DNA of 18,020 nucleotides from Archaeoglobaceae archaeon (GCA_025059545.1 JANXDJ010000025.1:1-18020); one strand, 5' to 3'. Shown: positions 1 through 6,938, numbered from the stretch's first letter. A program made the numbers and translations. Notes: generated by a model from the sequence alone, not told the origin.

Positions 1-32
1 GCCGGCAGGATTGACCACTACCCCACGGGGCT
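1..32 (-). tRNA. tRNA gene, 5' portion only (cut by window start; tRNA-Gln-like)
   Basis: Read on the minus strand from base 32, the sequence gives an acceptor strand AGCCCCG, linker TG, D-stem GGGT, D-loop AGTGGTCA, D-stem ATCC, then base 26 and the start of the anticodon stem GCCGG. Every element has the canonical length. Window base 1 corresponds to tRNA position 32, so the anticodon lies just outside and the identity cannot be read. An A at position 1 with this D-arm resembles archaeal glutamine tRNAs, but that is only resemblance. An AT-rich TATA-like stretch (minus-strand CTTTTTAATC, bases 62-71) lies at a suitable distance upstream. Confidence 0.75.
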
Positions 33-143
33 TTATGCTTTAAAACTTTAAAACATGCGAAGATTAAAAAGTTTAACTAAGCACGTGATTACATAGATCG
101 AATAAAGAATAAAAGAATAATATTTTTAATCCTATTATTATTT

Positions 144-878
144 GTGAAGTGGAAAGATCATGTAAAGATCACTGCGGAGATCTGTGGACATTTTGGACTT
201 AAAAACTGCAGAGAAATAGCTCAGGCGAGTGTTTTACCCGACAAAGATCCCGACCATTACTGGGCTTTTGGAAGAAGGGGAAGGGCTTATCTGCGAAGAG
301 TCCCTCACCACGAATTAATTGCTATCGGTTATGCACTTTTGCACTTAAAAAGAGCGAGAAGACTTTATCTTAGAAATAAAAGATACTATGAATTTCTTGG
401 GAGAGCTCTGCATTATCTTCAAGACTATGCAGTTGATCCAACAGAAAATATATGGATCTTCAGCTACCGCTCTGAATTAGCGCATGAAAAAAGGGAAAAA
501 TTGGATCTTTCGGTCGATTTCAATGCAGTAAAGAACGCAATGGATAAAAAATGCTATCCGCACGAGTTTAAAAGCTTCGTTTTCAAGACCAAAAGAGGTA
601 AGAACGCTGATGAAATAGTATTTGCAAGTAGTTATCTGACCGCATTGGCTTTTAAAATGCTTTTAAACCCTGATAAGCCAGAAAAACTGGAAGAAGAATA
701 TGGTAAAGCTAAAATTACCCATATAGTTCTTTTGATTATTCCATGGATTTTTCTTATCGCCTTAGTTCAGGGACTTGCTTATCTATTTTTATCTGCAATT
801 GCAAGCGCAATTTTGCACCTCGCAGATTACAACTACCATAAGTGGAAGCTTGATTATGATTGGTTCAATACGAGCTAA
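144..878 (+). CDS. Zinc-dependent phospholipase C-like protein with C-terminal membrane anchor
   Basis: A 244-residue protein of the Zn-dependent phospholipase C / S1-P1 nuclease type fold, by motif. Potential metal ligands occur in the family order: His6, Asp33 (in VLPD), His55/His56, His90 and Asp94 (in RALHYLQD), and an HxxxE pair, His114/Glu118. The family's N-terminal Trp ligand is missing, because the protein starts directly with MKWKDH and has no signal peptide. Residues about 194-226 form one or two hydrophobic segments, followed by a basic/aromatic tail, so the enzyme is probably tethered to the membrane with the catalytic domain in the cytoplasm. The GTG start is the only early start in frame. 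A TATA-like ATATTTTTAAT (120-130) lies just upstream, consistent with a leaderless or nearly leaderless mRNA. The stop lies 3 bases from the convergent arsenite transporter gene. The substrate (phospholipid or other phosphoester) is unknown. Confidence 0.65.
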   Translation: MKWKDHVKITAEICGHFGLKNCREIAQASVLPDKDPDHYWAFGRRGRAYLRRVPHHELIAIGYALLHLKRARRLYLRNKRYYEFLGRALHYLQDYAVDPTENIWIFSYRSELAHEKREKLDLSVDFNAVKNAMDKKCYPHEFKSFVFKTKRGKNADEIVFASSYLTALAFKMLLNPDKPEKLEEEYGKAKITHIVLLIIPWIFLIALVQGLAYLFLSAIASAILHLADYNYHKWKLDYDWFNTS

Positions 879-881
879 AAA

Positions 882-1928
882 TTAAGATTTAATACCATAA
901 AACCTCTCTCTGAACTTTAGAGCAACATTTACAAGGCTTACAAGCACTGGGACTTCTATCAATGGCCCAATTACAGTTGCAAAAGCCTGATCACTCTGTA
1001 TTCCCCAGATTGCAATTGCAACCGCTATTGCCAATTCAAAGTCATTGCTAGCTGCGGTGAAAGAAACTGCGGTTGTTTTTGGATAGTCAACTCCAAGCTT
1101 GTAGGCGATGAAAAAAGTGGCAAACCACATGATCAGGAAATAAAGAGCGAGCGGAATTGCAACCCTTAGCACATTATAAGGCAACTCGACGATGTATTCT
1201 CCCTTTAAAGAGAACATGACGACAATAGTGAAAAGCAAAGCTGCAGGAGTGATTGGACTAATTCTCGGAGCCAATACTTCTTCGAACCATTCTTTTCCCT
1301 TTAGCTTAAAGCTTGCAAACCTTGTAACGATTCCAGCAATGAAAGGAATACCAAGGTAAATGAATACAGTCTTTGCAGCATCAAGGATGCTAACTTCAGC
1401 TTTAACTCCTTCAGCAAGTCCAAGATTGGTTAGTGCGAGTGTTATAAAGATGTAGATGTAGACCGCATAGAAAAGAATTTGGAAAATCGCATTGAAGGCG
1501 ACTAAGCCTACTGCGAGCTCTCTATCTCCTTCAGCCAGCTCGTTCCATACAATTACCATTGCGATGCATCTCGCCAAGCCTACAAGGATCACACCCATCA
1601 TGAACTCGGGCATGTCACGAAGTAATACTATGGCGAGCAGGAACATCACAATTGGTCCCACAATCCAATTCTGAGTCAGAGAGAAGCTCAAAAGCTTCAG
1701 ATTTCTAAAAACTTTTCCCATTTCTTCGTATTTTACCTTTGCAAGCGGAGGATACATCATCAAAATCAAGCCAATTGCTATTGGAATCGAAGTAGTATCG
1801 ATGCTCATCGCTGAAAGTATCTGTGAGATTTCGGGATAAGCGTAGCCAAGGGCAACTCCAAATATTATTGCGATAAAAATCCAAACTGTGAGGTATTTTT
1901 CGATCAACCCCAGCTTTTTCTTTTCCAT
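882..1928 (-). CDS. ACR3-family arsenite efflux transporter
   Basis: A 348-residue integral membrane protein with about 10 hydrophobic segments, typical in length for the ACR3 (bile/arsenite/riboflavin transporter) superfamily. These carriers export arsenite, and some export antimonite, driven by membrane potential or protons. The family hallmarks are visible: [13 protein letters not shown] (57-69), [13 protein letters not shown] (117-129) with the transport-essential Cys121, and [14 protein letters not shown] (291-304) with Glu298. The ATG follows the TGA of the MATE gene with no gap, and its ribosome site AGGTGA lies inside the last codons of that gene, so the two are translationally coupled. 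No ArsR repressor or ArsC reductase is adjacent. That leaves regulation unclear, and arsenite may not be the only substrate. Confidence 0.88.
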   Translation of the reverse strand: MEKKKLGLIEKYLTVWIFIAIIFGVALGYAYPEISQILSAMSIDTTSIPIAIGLILMMYPPLAKVKYEEMGKVFRNLKLLSFSLTQNWIVGPIVMFLLAIVLLRDMPEFMMGVILVGLARCIAMVIVWNELAEGDRELAVGLVAFNAIFQILFYAVYIYIFITLALTNLGLAEGVKAEVSILDAAKTVFIYLGIPFIAGIVTRFASFKLKGKEWFEEVLAPRISPITPAALLFTIVVMFSLKGEYIVELPYNVLRVAIPLALYFLIMWFATFFIAYKLGVDYPKTTAVSFTAASNDFELAIAVAIAIWGIQSDQAFATVIGPLIEVPVLVSLVNVALKFRERFYGIKS

Positions 1929-3311
1929 TCAATCACCTCTCAAATCAATATGTAATTTTACACTTTCAAAACTCCTAAATAAACTCCTTATGGTTGCATT
2001 TACCCATAGATAGCTCAAAATCGCTGCAAACGCATCTCCGAGCACCATCCCAAAAAGAACACCGGTGAAGCCCAAAGAAGCCGGAATTGCAAGTGTGTAT
2101 GCTACAAGAACCTGCATTGAAACTCTCGTTAGAGTTAGAACAAGAGCCCTCTCACCTTTACCAATTCCCTGAAATATTGATGTGGAAGTTATGCCAATTG
2201 AAGCGCAGATTAAAATGAAAGCCATAACTCTCAATGAATCTACAACTCCGTCGTATATTAAAATTCCCTTTTCAGTGTATGCAAAAACGAAAGCGAATTG
2301 GGGAGCAAAGAGAAGCATTAATCCCAGTATTAATATATTAACTGCCAAAGCGAATTTCAACGCAGATCTATGTGCAGATCTTATTTTTTCAGCATTCTTA
2401 GCTCCATAACTTGCACCGCTAACAGCAGTCAATGCTCCTGCTATTCCAAAAAGAGGGATGAATCCGATCAGGATCAACCTCCAAACCGCGGAATAAACTG
2501 CGAGTGAGTGATCACCACCAACGGTAAGGACTATTCGATTTATAAGCATCATCGAAATAGACATTGCTATCATCCCAAAAGAAGCCGGAATTCCAACTCT
2601 GAGCAAATCGAAAACTATTTTCCAGCTCCAACGGTTTCTTTTAGGCTTTAAAGAACTTTTGCCAGATTGGAACCAGTAGATAAAAATAATAGTGGAAATT
2701 GCCAAACACAAAACACTCGCGAGCGCTGCTCCTGCAACTCCGAGAGAAAAAGTGTATATAAAGATCGGATCAAGTAAAACGTTCAAAATTGATCCAAAAG
2801 CGTTTGCATACATCGATCTTTTTGCATTGCCTTCTCCATTCATAAGCCCCGCTGAGACGTTTGTGTATACTAAGAAAACAGATCCGGCGATCATTATAGA
2901 TCCGTATTCGTAGGACAGTCTTAGAACTTCCCCTTCAGCGCCTAAGATGGTGAGTATTGTCCTTAAATAAAAAAGGGAACTTAGAATTATTAACGAGATT
3001 ACGATACCTATCAGGAAGGAGTGCATAGCTACTACTCTCGCAGAATGCAAATCCTTAGCACCAATTCTTCTTGCAACTGCTGAATTTGAACCAATGCTTA
3101 AACCGAAAGCGAGAGCGTTGAAAAGCATGAAAACAGGAAAAAATAGTCCCACTGCTGCCAGAGCTTCATGTCCCAGTCCTGCGACCCAAATACCGTCTGC
3201 GATGTTGTATAGCGTAAAAACTGTATTTTGAATAATCATTGGAATAGATAGCCTTATTAGAGCATTTTTTGGATCGCCAGTAAGCATTCGAATTTCCTTA
3301 GATTCTGACAC
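1929..3311 (-). CDS. MATE-family multidrug/organic cation efflux protein
   Basis: A polytopic protein of about 460 residues with twelve hydrophobic segments in two similar halves. It has the typical MATE N-terminus (TGDPKNALIRLSIPMIIQN, followed by an ADGIWVAGLG segment) and the Gly/Ala-rich LNVLLDPIFIY motif in the first half. MATE proteins export cationic drugs and metabolites using Na+ or H+ gradients. The frame is open up to an ATG at 3362, but a TATA box (minus-strand GCTTTTTTAAG, 3333-3343) lies inside that extension, about 26 bases before a GTG at 3311. I therefore chose the GTG as a leaderless start. The ATG at 3287, just before LTGDP, with AAGGA upstream, is the other option. It is the first gene of a two-gene operon with the ACR3 carrier. 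The substrate is unknown; co-transcription hints at a toxicant-export role. Confidence 0.85.
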   Translation of the reverse strand: MSESKEIRMLTGDPKNALIRLSIPMIIQNTVFTLYNIADGIWVAGLGHEALAAVGLFFPVFMLFNALAFGLSIGSNSAVARRIGAKDLHSARVVAMHSFLIGIVISLIILSSLFYLRTILTILGAEGEVLRLSYEYGSIMIAGSVFLVYTNVSAGLMNGEGNAKRSMYANAFGSILNVLLDPIFIYTFSLGVAGAALASVLCLAISTIIFIYWFQSGKSSLKPKRNRWSWKIVFDLLRVGIPASFGMIAMSISMMLINRIVLTVGGDHSLAVYSAVWRLILIGFIPLFGIAGALTAVSGASYGAKNAEKIRSAHRSALKFALAVNILILGLMLLFAPQFAFVFAYTEKGILIYDGVVDSLRVMAFILICASIGITSTSIFQGIGKGERALVLTLTRVSMQVLVAYTLAIPASLGFTGVLFGMVLGDAFAAILSYLWVNATIRSLFRSFESVKLHIDLRGD

Positions 3312-3332
3312 CCTTGCAACCAGAACTTCACA

Positions 3333-3343
3333 CTTAAAAAAGC
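3333..3343 (-). promoter_or_regulatory. TATA box for the MATE-ACR3 operon
   Basis: The minus-strand GCTTTTTTAAG sits about 26 bases upstream of the GTG at 3311, the standard archaeal TATA-to-start distance for a leaderless mRNA. It lies inside the longest possible reading frame, which argues against the ATG at 3362 as the start. Confidence 0.45.
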
Positions 3344-3472
3344 TTTTGAAGTTCAGATCCATTAAGAAAGAGAGAAGTAATAAAGATGAGATTTAAGCTT
3401 ATTAGAGCTCTAACTAAGGAAGACTCTCTTTAAAAGTTCAAGAACCTCTTCGCTAATGGAGATATTGAATAA

Positions 3473-3614
3473 GCCGATTGTAAAGCAATCGAAGCTGGGC
3501 AAATGCAAGAAGATCTTTATTCCCCGAAGTTTACTACCGATACAATAATGGAAGCTTTGAGTCGGAATAAAAGTTGTGGTCTGTATAACAGATGGAATTC
3601 TGTTGCATGACGAA
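3473..3614 (+). pseudogene. Decayed fragment resembling succinyl-CoA ligase alpha subunit (SucD)
   Basis: Two adjacent plus-strand frames encode consecutive pieces resembling the middle of a SucD CoA-binding domain. Frame 3473-3559 reads ...DLYSPKFTTDTIMEAL, like the family's VYVPPKF.ADAI.EAI. Frame 3561-3614 reads GIKVVVCITDGILLHDE, like its GIKLIVCITEGIP.HDM. Both pieces are in the right order and abut exactly, but a frameshift at about 3558-3561 and a stop at 3470 separate them from each other and from any start. No N-terminal or C-terminal SucD sequence is seen nearby, so this is a fragment of about 47 codons and cannot be functional. Recognition is from memory of the family motif; an ADP-forming acyl-CoA synthetase is a less likely source because its strand is usually VVISAGF. 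Confidence 0.5.
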
Positions 3615-3625
3615 AGTTTAGCAAC

Positions 3626-3635
3626 ATTTAAATTT
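3626..3635 (+). promoter_or_regulatory. TATA box for the AAA+ ATPase operon
   Basis: ATTTAAATTT lies about 30 bases upstream of the TTG at 3664, the right distance for a short-leader or leaderless transcript of the operon beginning there. Confidence 0.35.
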
Positions 3636-3663
3636 TGTATAGTGATAGGAAGTAGCAATAAAT

Positions 3664-4701
3664 TTGATAATAAAACTGAATAGCAAGTTTGATGAAATCT
3701 CTGAAAAATATATGATAAAAAAGAGTCTCATCGATTCAGTTGTTTTTGCATTGGTCTTAGCTTTATCGAGCTTTATACTACTAAAGTTAACAAGCTATTT
3801 CTCTGAAAAATGGGTGCTACTAATATCTGCATTGAACTTCATCATAGCACTAAAAAGACCGAAAATTTCATTAGCTATATTAGTAATAACCACTAGTCTT
3901 TCAATTTTATATCAGGACTTTTTTGTAGGAATTGCAGTGTTCATGGCTCTTCTGTATCTTTATTCTTATTTTAATGAAAATGAAAAGATCATGAATGCTC
4001 TATTCATCTCCATTATTCCACTTATGTTTTATCGAGTGGAATTTTTTGCGATCATAGCAGTTTCTATTATTTATGGGTATAGAAGGGGTCTAAAGATTTC
4101 AGCTCTTGCGATCTTTGCCGGTATATTTTTCACTTTAGTTTTGCCGTATAACAGCTTCGGTCATTTCAATCCTGATTTGAGAAGCCCCCCTATCCCAAAT
4201 TTAAAAACACCGCAAGAGTCGATCTCCATTTCGAATCTTTTCACCACCAGCAAATTTGAATTTTCAAGATTTGAATCCTTTATAAATTCCATAGCAAATT
4301 CAAACTCGTTACCAATAATTATTGTTGGATACATCCTTTTTGGTGTAATACCAAGCTACGTAAAAGATGTTACAGAGAGGTTCCGGAGATTATACACACT
4401 AATAGGCTTGGTAGTCTCCACTAATTTAACAATTTTTGTCATTTCTTCTCTCTCTCAATCCCTACAAGTATTCGCATCAAATATCGAAAGTTTAATCAAT
4501 TTAACGTTATCCTCAATTCTCGCATGGCTACTATACACTTTTCTATCCATTAATCAGCCTGAAAGAGGAGATCAAACGGAAGAAATTGAAAATAGCTCGC
4601 AGATAAATGTAATGGGGAAAATAGATTTAAAAGTCTCAGAGACCGGAAAAGGTAGATTGGAAGCACTTAGAAGGGAGATTGATAGAGGTGGTAAAAATTA
4701 G
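3664..4701 (+). CDS. Polytopic membrane protein, first gene of the Ycf46-like operon
   Basis: I do not recognise a family. The 345-residue product has some eight to ten hydrophobic segments (about 24-42, 50-62, 69-100, 111-138, 144-160, 217-231, 243-262 and 278-295). A polar loop (about 161-215) is rich in Pro, Ser and Asn. The tail of about 50 residues (296-345) is charged, probably cytoplasmic, and ends in a Lys/Arg/Glu helix. The start used is TTG at 3664, close behind a TATA box; an ATG at 3712 (MIKKSLID) is an alternative, and neither has a clear ribosome site. The last 14 bases overlap the next gene, so the membrane protein and the DUF1257-like protein are probably made together. By inference it is the membrane partner or anchor of the AAA+ machine encoded downstream. 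The gene is visibly more AT-rich than the catabolic block. Confidence 0.75.
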   Translation: MIIKLNSKFDEISEKYMIKKSLIDSVVFALVLALSSFILLKLTSYFSEKWVLLISALNFIIALKRPKISLAILVITTSLSILYQDFFVGIAVFMALLYLYSYFNENEKIMNALFISIIPLMFYRVEFFAIIAVSIIYGYRRGLKISALAIFAGIFFTLVLPYNSFGHFNPDLRSPPIPNLKTPQESISISNLFTTSKFEFSRFESFINSIANSNSLPIIIVGYILFGVIPSYVKDVTERFRRLYTLIGLVVSTNLTIFVISSLSQSLQVFASNIESLINLTLSSILAWLLYTFLSINQPERGDQTEEIENSSQINVMGKIDLKVSETGKGRLEALRREIDRGGKN

Positions 4702-5065
4702 TCAGATCTCAGTCTTAAAAATTGAGATAAGGAATCCTAATAAAAATGTTGCTGAGGTGGCATTTAAAAAGCTGATCGAAAATTACGGTGGAGTCTTTAC
4801 GAATGAAGTTGTCGACTACTATGGGATACGCGAAAAAGTAGATTTTGGAATGAGAATCGGAAATAAAACAATAGGTATAAGAATTTCAGAAAAGATTGAG
4901 TATCTTGGCGATGAATTTCTTCTAAAAGACTTATTCGAGAAGATCAAAAACGATTTCAACGAGATCTACATTGCAATGGTTATTTCAGAAGCTTTGAGAT
5001 CGTTGGGATATAATGTGAGAGGAACTAAAATGGCTAGTGGAATTTATTTAGAAGCAGAAAGGTGA
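4688..5065 (+). CDS. DUF1257 / Ycf35-like protein
   Basis: A soluble protein of about 125 residues. The N-terminus KISQISVLKIEIRN resembles the SHF-T-I-K-T-x-I-x-D start of the DUF1257 (Ycf35) family. The C-terminus has the family pattern: a helix containing Tyr, then ALRSLGYNV, then GIYLEAER. DUF1257 proteins have no established biochemical role and are best known from cyanobacteria and algal plastids. The GTG at 4688 is preferred because it puts the N-terminus in register with the family and leaves GGGAG about 10 bases upstream. The longer frame from TTG at 4679 has its purine tract almost touching the start codon. The gene overlaps the membrane protein gene, and its own stop lies inside the AGGTGA ribosome site of the next gene. 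Family assignment is by eye only. Confidence 0.6.
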   Translation: MVKISQISVLKIEIRNPNKNVAEVAFKKLIENYGGVFTNEVVDYYGIREKVDFGMRIGNKTIGIRISEKIEYLGDEFLLKDLFEKIKNDFNEIYIAMVISEALRSLGYNVRGTKMASGIYLEAER

Positions 5066-5069
5066 GACT

Positions 5070-5258
5070 TTGAGAGTTAAACTGTTTATTAAGGACAGTG
5101 AAGTCTTATTAGATTTTGAGGGATTCAAGGGTAGAGTATGTGTTGAAGAATTTGAAAAAATTCTTCAATTAATCTCCAAATATGGTCTATCAGCAAGAGT
5201 TAAAGAGACGCAGATTAAGGAAGGAGGAGGTGTTGAAACTTGGCACAAATCTACTTAA
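5070..5258 (+). CDS. Small DUF2997-like protein
   Basis: A 62-residue protein. Its centre, LLDFEGFKGRVCVEEFEKIL (13-32), matches the short conserved core of DUF2997 (a beta strand, then GFxGxxC and an amphipathic helix, normally with LE at its end). DUF2997 proteins are about 60-80 residues long and of unknown function; I recall them next to DUF1257 genes in other genomes. The start is TTG at 5070, with AGGTGA (5061-5065 and the preceding A) four bases upstream, overlapping the TGA of the DUF1257-like gene. The C-terminus (EGGGVETWHKST) overlaps the next gene by 19 bases. Expression is clearly coupled with its neighbours. Similarity is limited to about 20 residues, so the call is moderate. 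Confidence 0.55.
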   Translation: MRVKLFIKDSEVLLDFEGFKGRVCVEEFEKILQLISKYGLSARVKETQIKEGGGVETWHKST

Positions 5259-5368
5259 ACAATAGCAAGATGATGATCTGCGGAGATCTCGAAGAGATAG
5301 AAAGAATTACAAAAAAGCTGAAAGAACTCTTTGAACTCGAAGTGATCTACTCTGGAAGGTGTGGGTAA
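5240..5368 (+). CDS. 42-residue microprotein inside the Ycf46-like operon
   Basis: Unrecognised family. A TTG at 5240 opens a frame of 42 codons ending at 5368. It begins (M)AQIYLNNSKMMICGDLEE, continues as an amphipathic Glu/Lys helix (about 17-33), and ends with a strand, LEVIYSGRCG. The predicted order beta-hairpin, helix, strand suggests a folded mini-domain with two cysteines (14 and 41). The strongest ribosome site in the window, GGAGGAGGTG (5223-5232), is placed exactly for this TTG with a 7-base spacer. The gene overlaps DUF2997 by 19 bases upstream and the AAA+ gene by 10 bases downstream, leaving no gap in the operon. The cysteine in a terminal GRCG is notable; a metal or disulfide role is only speculation. 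ATG codons at 5270/5273 are less likely starts. Confidence 0.6.
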   Translation: MAQIYLNNSKMMICGDLEEIERITKKLKELFELEVIYSGRCG

Positions 5369-6600
5369 TAGAATGGATTGAAGAATTTAAAGTAAAAAGA
5401 AGATCCCAATTTTCAACTGTGACTATTTTTCAAACAAGAGATCCTAAGAGATTGCAACAGTTTATAAAATCAGTCGGAAATGAGTATTCGGAGATCTATT
5501 GTTACTTTCTGCTTCGAGGATTAGTAAAAATAAAATTATCCAAAGGAGCTATGCTATATGAAAAGGTGAATGTTGGAAGTTTAATATCTTCTGGAGTGAG
5601 AAGTTTGGAAAGTGCTCTAGAGCACATAGACGAAGTATTCAACAGGTCTGAAAAAGTTTTATTTATAATTCAAATTTATGGAAAAAATGATTCCCTCACA
5701 CAAGCATTAAGAGCTTGGATTTTCGATGAAAGCATTTATTATAAAAATCATTCGATCTGCGTCTTTTTAGAGAGCCCAGAACAAATTTTTGATGACGAGA
5801 CATTAAAATATGCAACTCTTATAAAAATTTCACCGAGCACTGAAGATGAAAGAAGAAGTGTTTTAAGAGAAATAGTGAATTCTTTTAGTGAGAAGATCAC
5901 CTATGATGAGAAAATAGTGAAAATTACCTCGGGTTTAACTCTTCATGAGCTTGAGAGTGTAGCTTTGGAGTCAATATACCGTTACAGAAAATTAGACGAG
6001 AGAATTCTGGTGGGATTTAAATATGAAGTCATAAAAAAAGCTGGTTTTATTGATGTTGAGCAATCTGAGTTTGGATTTGAGGCGGTAGGGGGTTATGATA
6101 TTGTAAAAGATTTTATTAGAGATAATATTATAAAAATTTTTTCTGATTATGAGAGGGCAGAAAAACTTGGAATTAGACCACCAAGAGGAATCCTGTTTTT
6201 CGGTCCGCCTGGGACTGGTAAAACACTTATAGCGAGAGCCATGGCTAAAGAACTCGGATTGCCCTTTTTAAGACTCAAGACGGAGTTTATAGTCTCCAAA
6301 TGGTATGGTGAAACAGAAAGAAATCTCGCAAGTGCAATAGAAATTGCTGAAGAAATGGCTCCTTGTATTGTTTTTGTTGATGAAATCGACAGGTTTGGTA
6401 AAAGAGAGGGTTACGAACATGATACAACAAAAAGAGTTTTTTCAATACTTCTTGAATGGCTTGGAGATAGTAGGAGAAAATCAATAATTTTGGGCACAAC
6501 TAATAAACCTCAATATCTTGATGAGGCTTTTATAAGGGTTGGGAGATTCGACTACTTAGTGCCAATTTTATTCCCTGAGAGAATGCAAGAAAAAAAATAA
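5359..6600 (+). CDS. Ycf46-like AAA+ ATPase, upstream part (frame interrupted)
   Basis: 413 codons starting at a GTG (5359) that overlaps the end of the 42-codon gene, with GGAAGG just upstream. Residues about 1-235 form an N-terminal domain without a Walker motif. Its arrangement (FSTVTIFQTRDPKRLQQF, then a long mixed alpha/beta stretch with KVLFIIQIY and EDERRSVL) resembles the degenerate N-terminal domain of Ycf46. Residues 241-408 are a canonical AAA+ module: EAVGGYD at 241-247, Walker A GPPGTGKT at 282-289, Walker B IVFVDEID at 337-344, sensor-1 TTN at 380-382, and an arginine-finger region IRVGRFD at 392-398. All catalytic residues are intact. The frame runs into a stop right after PERMQEKK, while the expected continuation IIKVHT is encoded in the -1 frame. 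It could otherwise be a diverged Cdc48-type ATPase, but the neighbours favour Ycf46. Confidence 0.75.
   Translation: MWVIEWIEEFKVKRRSQFSTVTIFQTRDPKRLQQFIKSVGNEYSEIYCYFLLRGLVKIKLSKGAMLYEKVNVGSLISSGVRSLESALEHIDEVFNRSEKVLFIIQIYGKNDSLTQALRAWIFDESIYYKNHSICVFLESPEQIFDDETLKYATLIKISPSTEDERRSVLREIVNSFSEKITYDEKIVKITSGLTLHELESVALESIYRYRKLDERILVGFKYEVIKKAGFIDVEQSEFGFEAVGGYDIVKDFIRDNIIKIFSDYERAEKLGIRPPRGILFFGPPGTGKTLIARAMAKELGLPFLRLKTEFIVSKWYGETERNLASAIEIAEEMAPCIVFVDEIDRFGKREGYEHDTTKRVFSILLEWLGDSRRKSIILGTTNKPQYLDEAFIRVGRFDYLVPILFPERMQEKK
6590..6597 (+). promoter_or_regulatory. A8 slippery run: -1 frameshift site or frameshift lesion in the AAA+ gene
   Basis: In the zero frame the codons are GAA AAA AAA TAA, so bases 6591-6597 form A_AAA_AAA, a canonical -1 slippery heptamer, directly before the stop. 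A tandem -1 slip joins ...PERMQEKK to IIKVHTSVVRRVP, restoring the usual AAA+ sequence with no residue lost or gained. A run of nine (or six) A would also restore the frame. No strong downstream pseudoknot or hairpin was seen (only a weak ACAC-AA-GTGT), so a sequencing undercall, transcript slippage or true mutation remains possible. Confidence 0.5.
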
Positions 6601-6938
6601 TTAAAGTTCACACAAGTGTTGTTAGAAGAGTTCCATTGAAAGATGTTGATATAGATGAGATTGCAAGAAAAACGGAGTTATTTACAGGGGGAGAAATTGA
6701 AGAGCTCGTTCTTAGAGCTGCAAGAGATGCTTTGAAAAAGGGAAGAGACTACGTTACTCAGGAAGATTTTGATGAAGCGCTAAGTTCATTTAGTATAAAT
6801 CCGAAAGATAGAGAGAGAACAGTTATAGAATATCTCTCTTTAGCAGAGGTTTACTGCAATGACACGAAATTCTTAAATCGCTTATCAAAGAGTATAGGTT
6901 CGAGAATAGAAGCTTTGAGAAAAGAGATAAAGCAATGA
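6597..6938 (+). CDS. Ycf46-like AAA+ ATPase, downstream part (in -1 frame)
   Basis: 113 codons in the -1 frame relative to the upstream part, beginning at the A-run and reading IIKVHTSVVRRVPLKDVD, then EIARKTELFTGGEIEELVLRAA. This is the C-terminal helical lid of an AAA+ module, with TGGEIEEL in the sensor-2 position, followed by YVTQEDFDEAL and a C-terminal helical extension of about 50 residues ending in EALRKEIKQ. As an independent gene it would start at TTG 6636 with no ribosome site and would be only a lid fragment, so it most likely belongs to a fused product of about 526 residues. That length fits Ycf46-type proteins. The coding quality is intact, with no further stops, which argues against an old pseudogene. 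Confidence 0.7.
   Translation: MIKVHTSVVRRVPLKDVDIDEIARKTELFTGGEIEELVLRAARDALKKGRDYVTQEDFDEALSSFSINPKDRERTVIEYLSLAEVYCNDTKFLNRLSKSIGSRIEALRKEIKQ

Larger units (their letters stand above)
3363..3663. other. 301-base region without an intact gene
   Basis: No convincing complete gene is seen. A minus-strand frame of 82 codons (3410-3658) starts with TTG, lacks a ribosome site and looks like the antisense of the plus-strand remnant described separately (3473-3614). The right end carries a TATA box for the following operon. The region separates the efflux operon from the AT-rich AAA+ ATPase operon and looks like a site of past recombination. Confidence 0.5.

Noticed and set aside
3410..3658. Minus-strand frame of 82 codons, with a C-terminus (ISISEEVLELLKR) faintly like VapB-type antitoxins
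   Set aside because: TTG start without ribosome site, odd composition, and it is antisense to the better-supported SucD remnant. The antitoxin likeness is only about 12 residues and sits at the wrong end of the frame.
4679..4687. TTG at 4679 as start of the DUF1257-like gene
   Set aside because: The purine-rich ribosome site would almost touch the codon; the GTG at 4688 fits both spacing and family N-terminus.
5268..5280. ATGATGA looking like a C/D RNA box C
   Set aside because: It lies inside the 42-codon gene and has no matching D box downstream.
6636..6938. Independent 100-codon gene starting at TTG 6636
   Set aside because: It would encode only an AAA+ lid, lacks a ribosome site, and the preceding -1 frame from 6597 continues the ATPase sequence perfectly.
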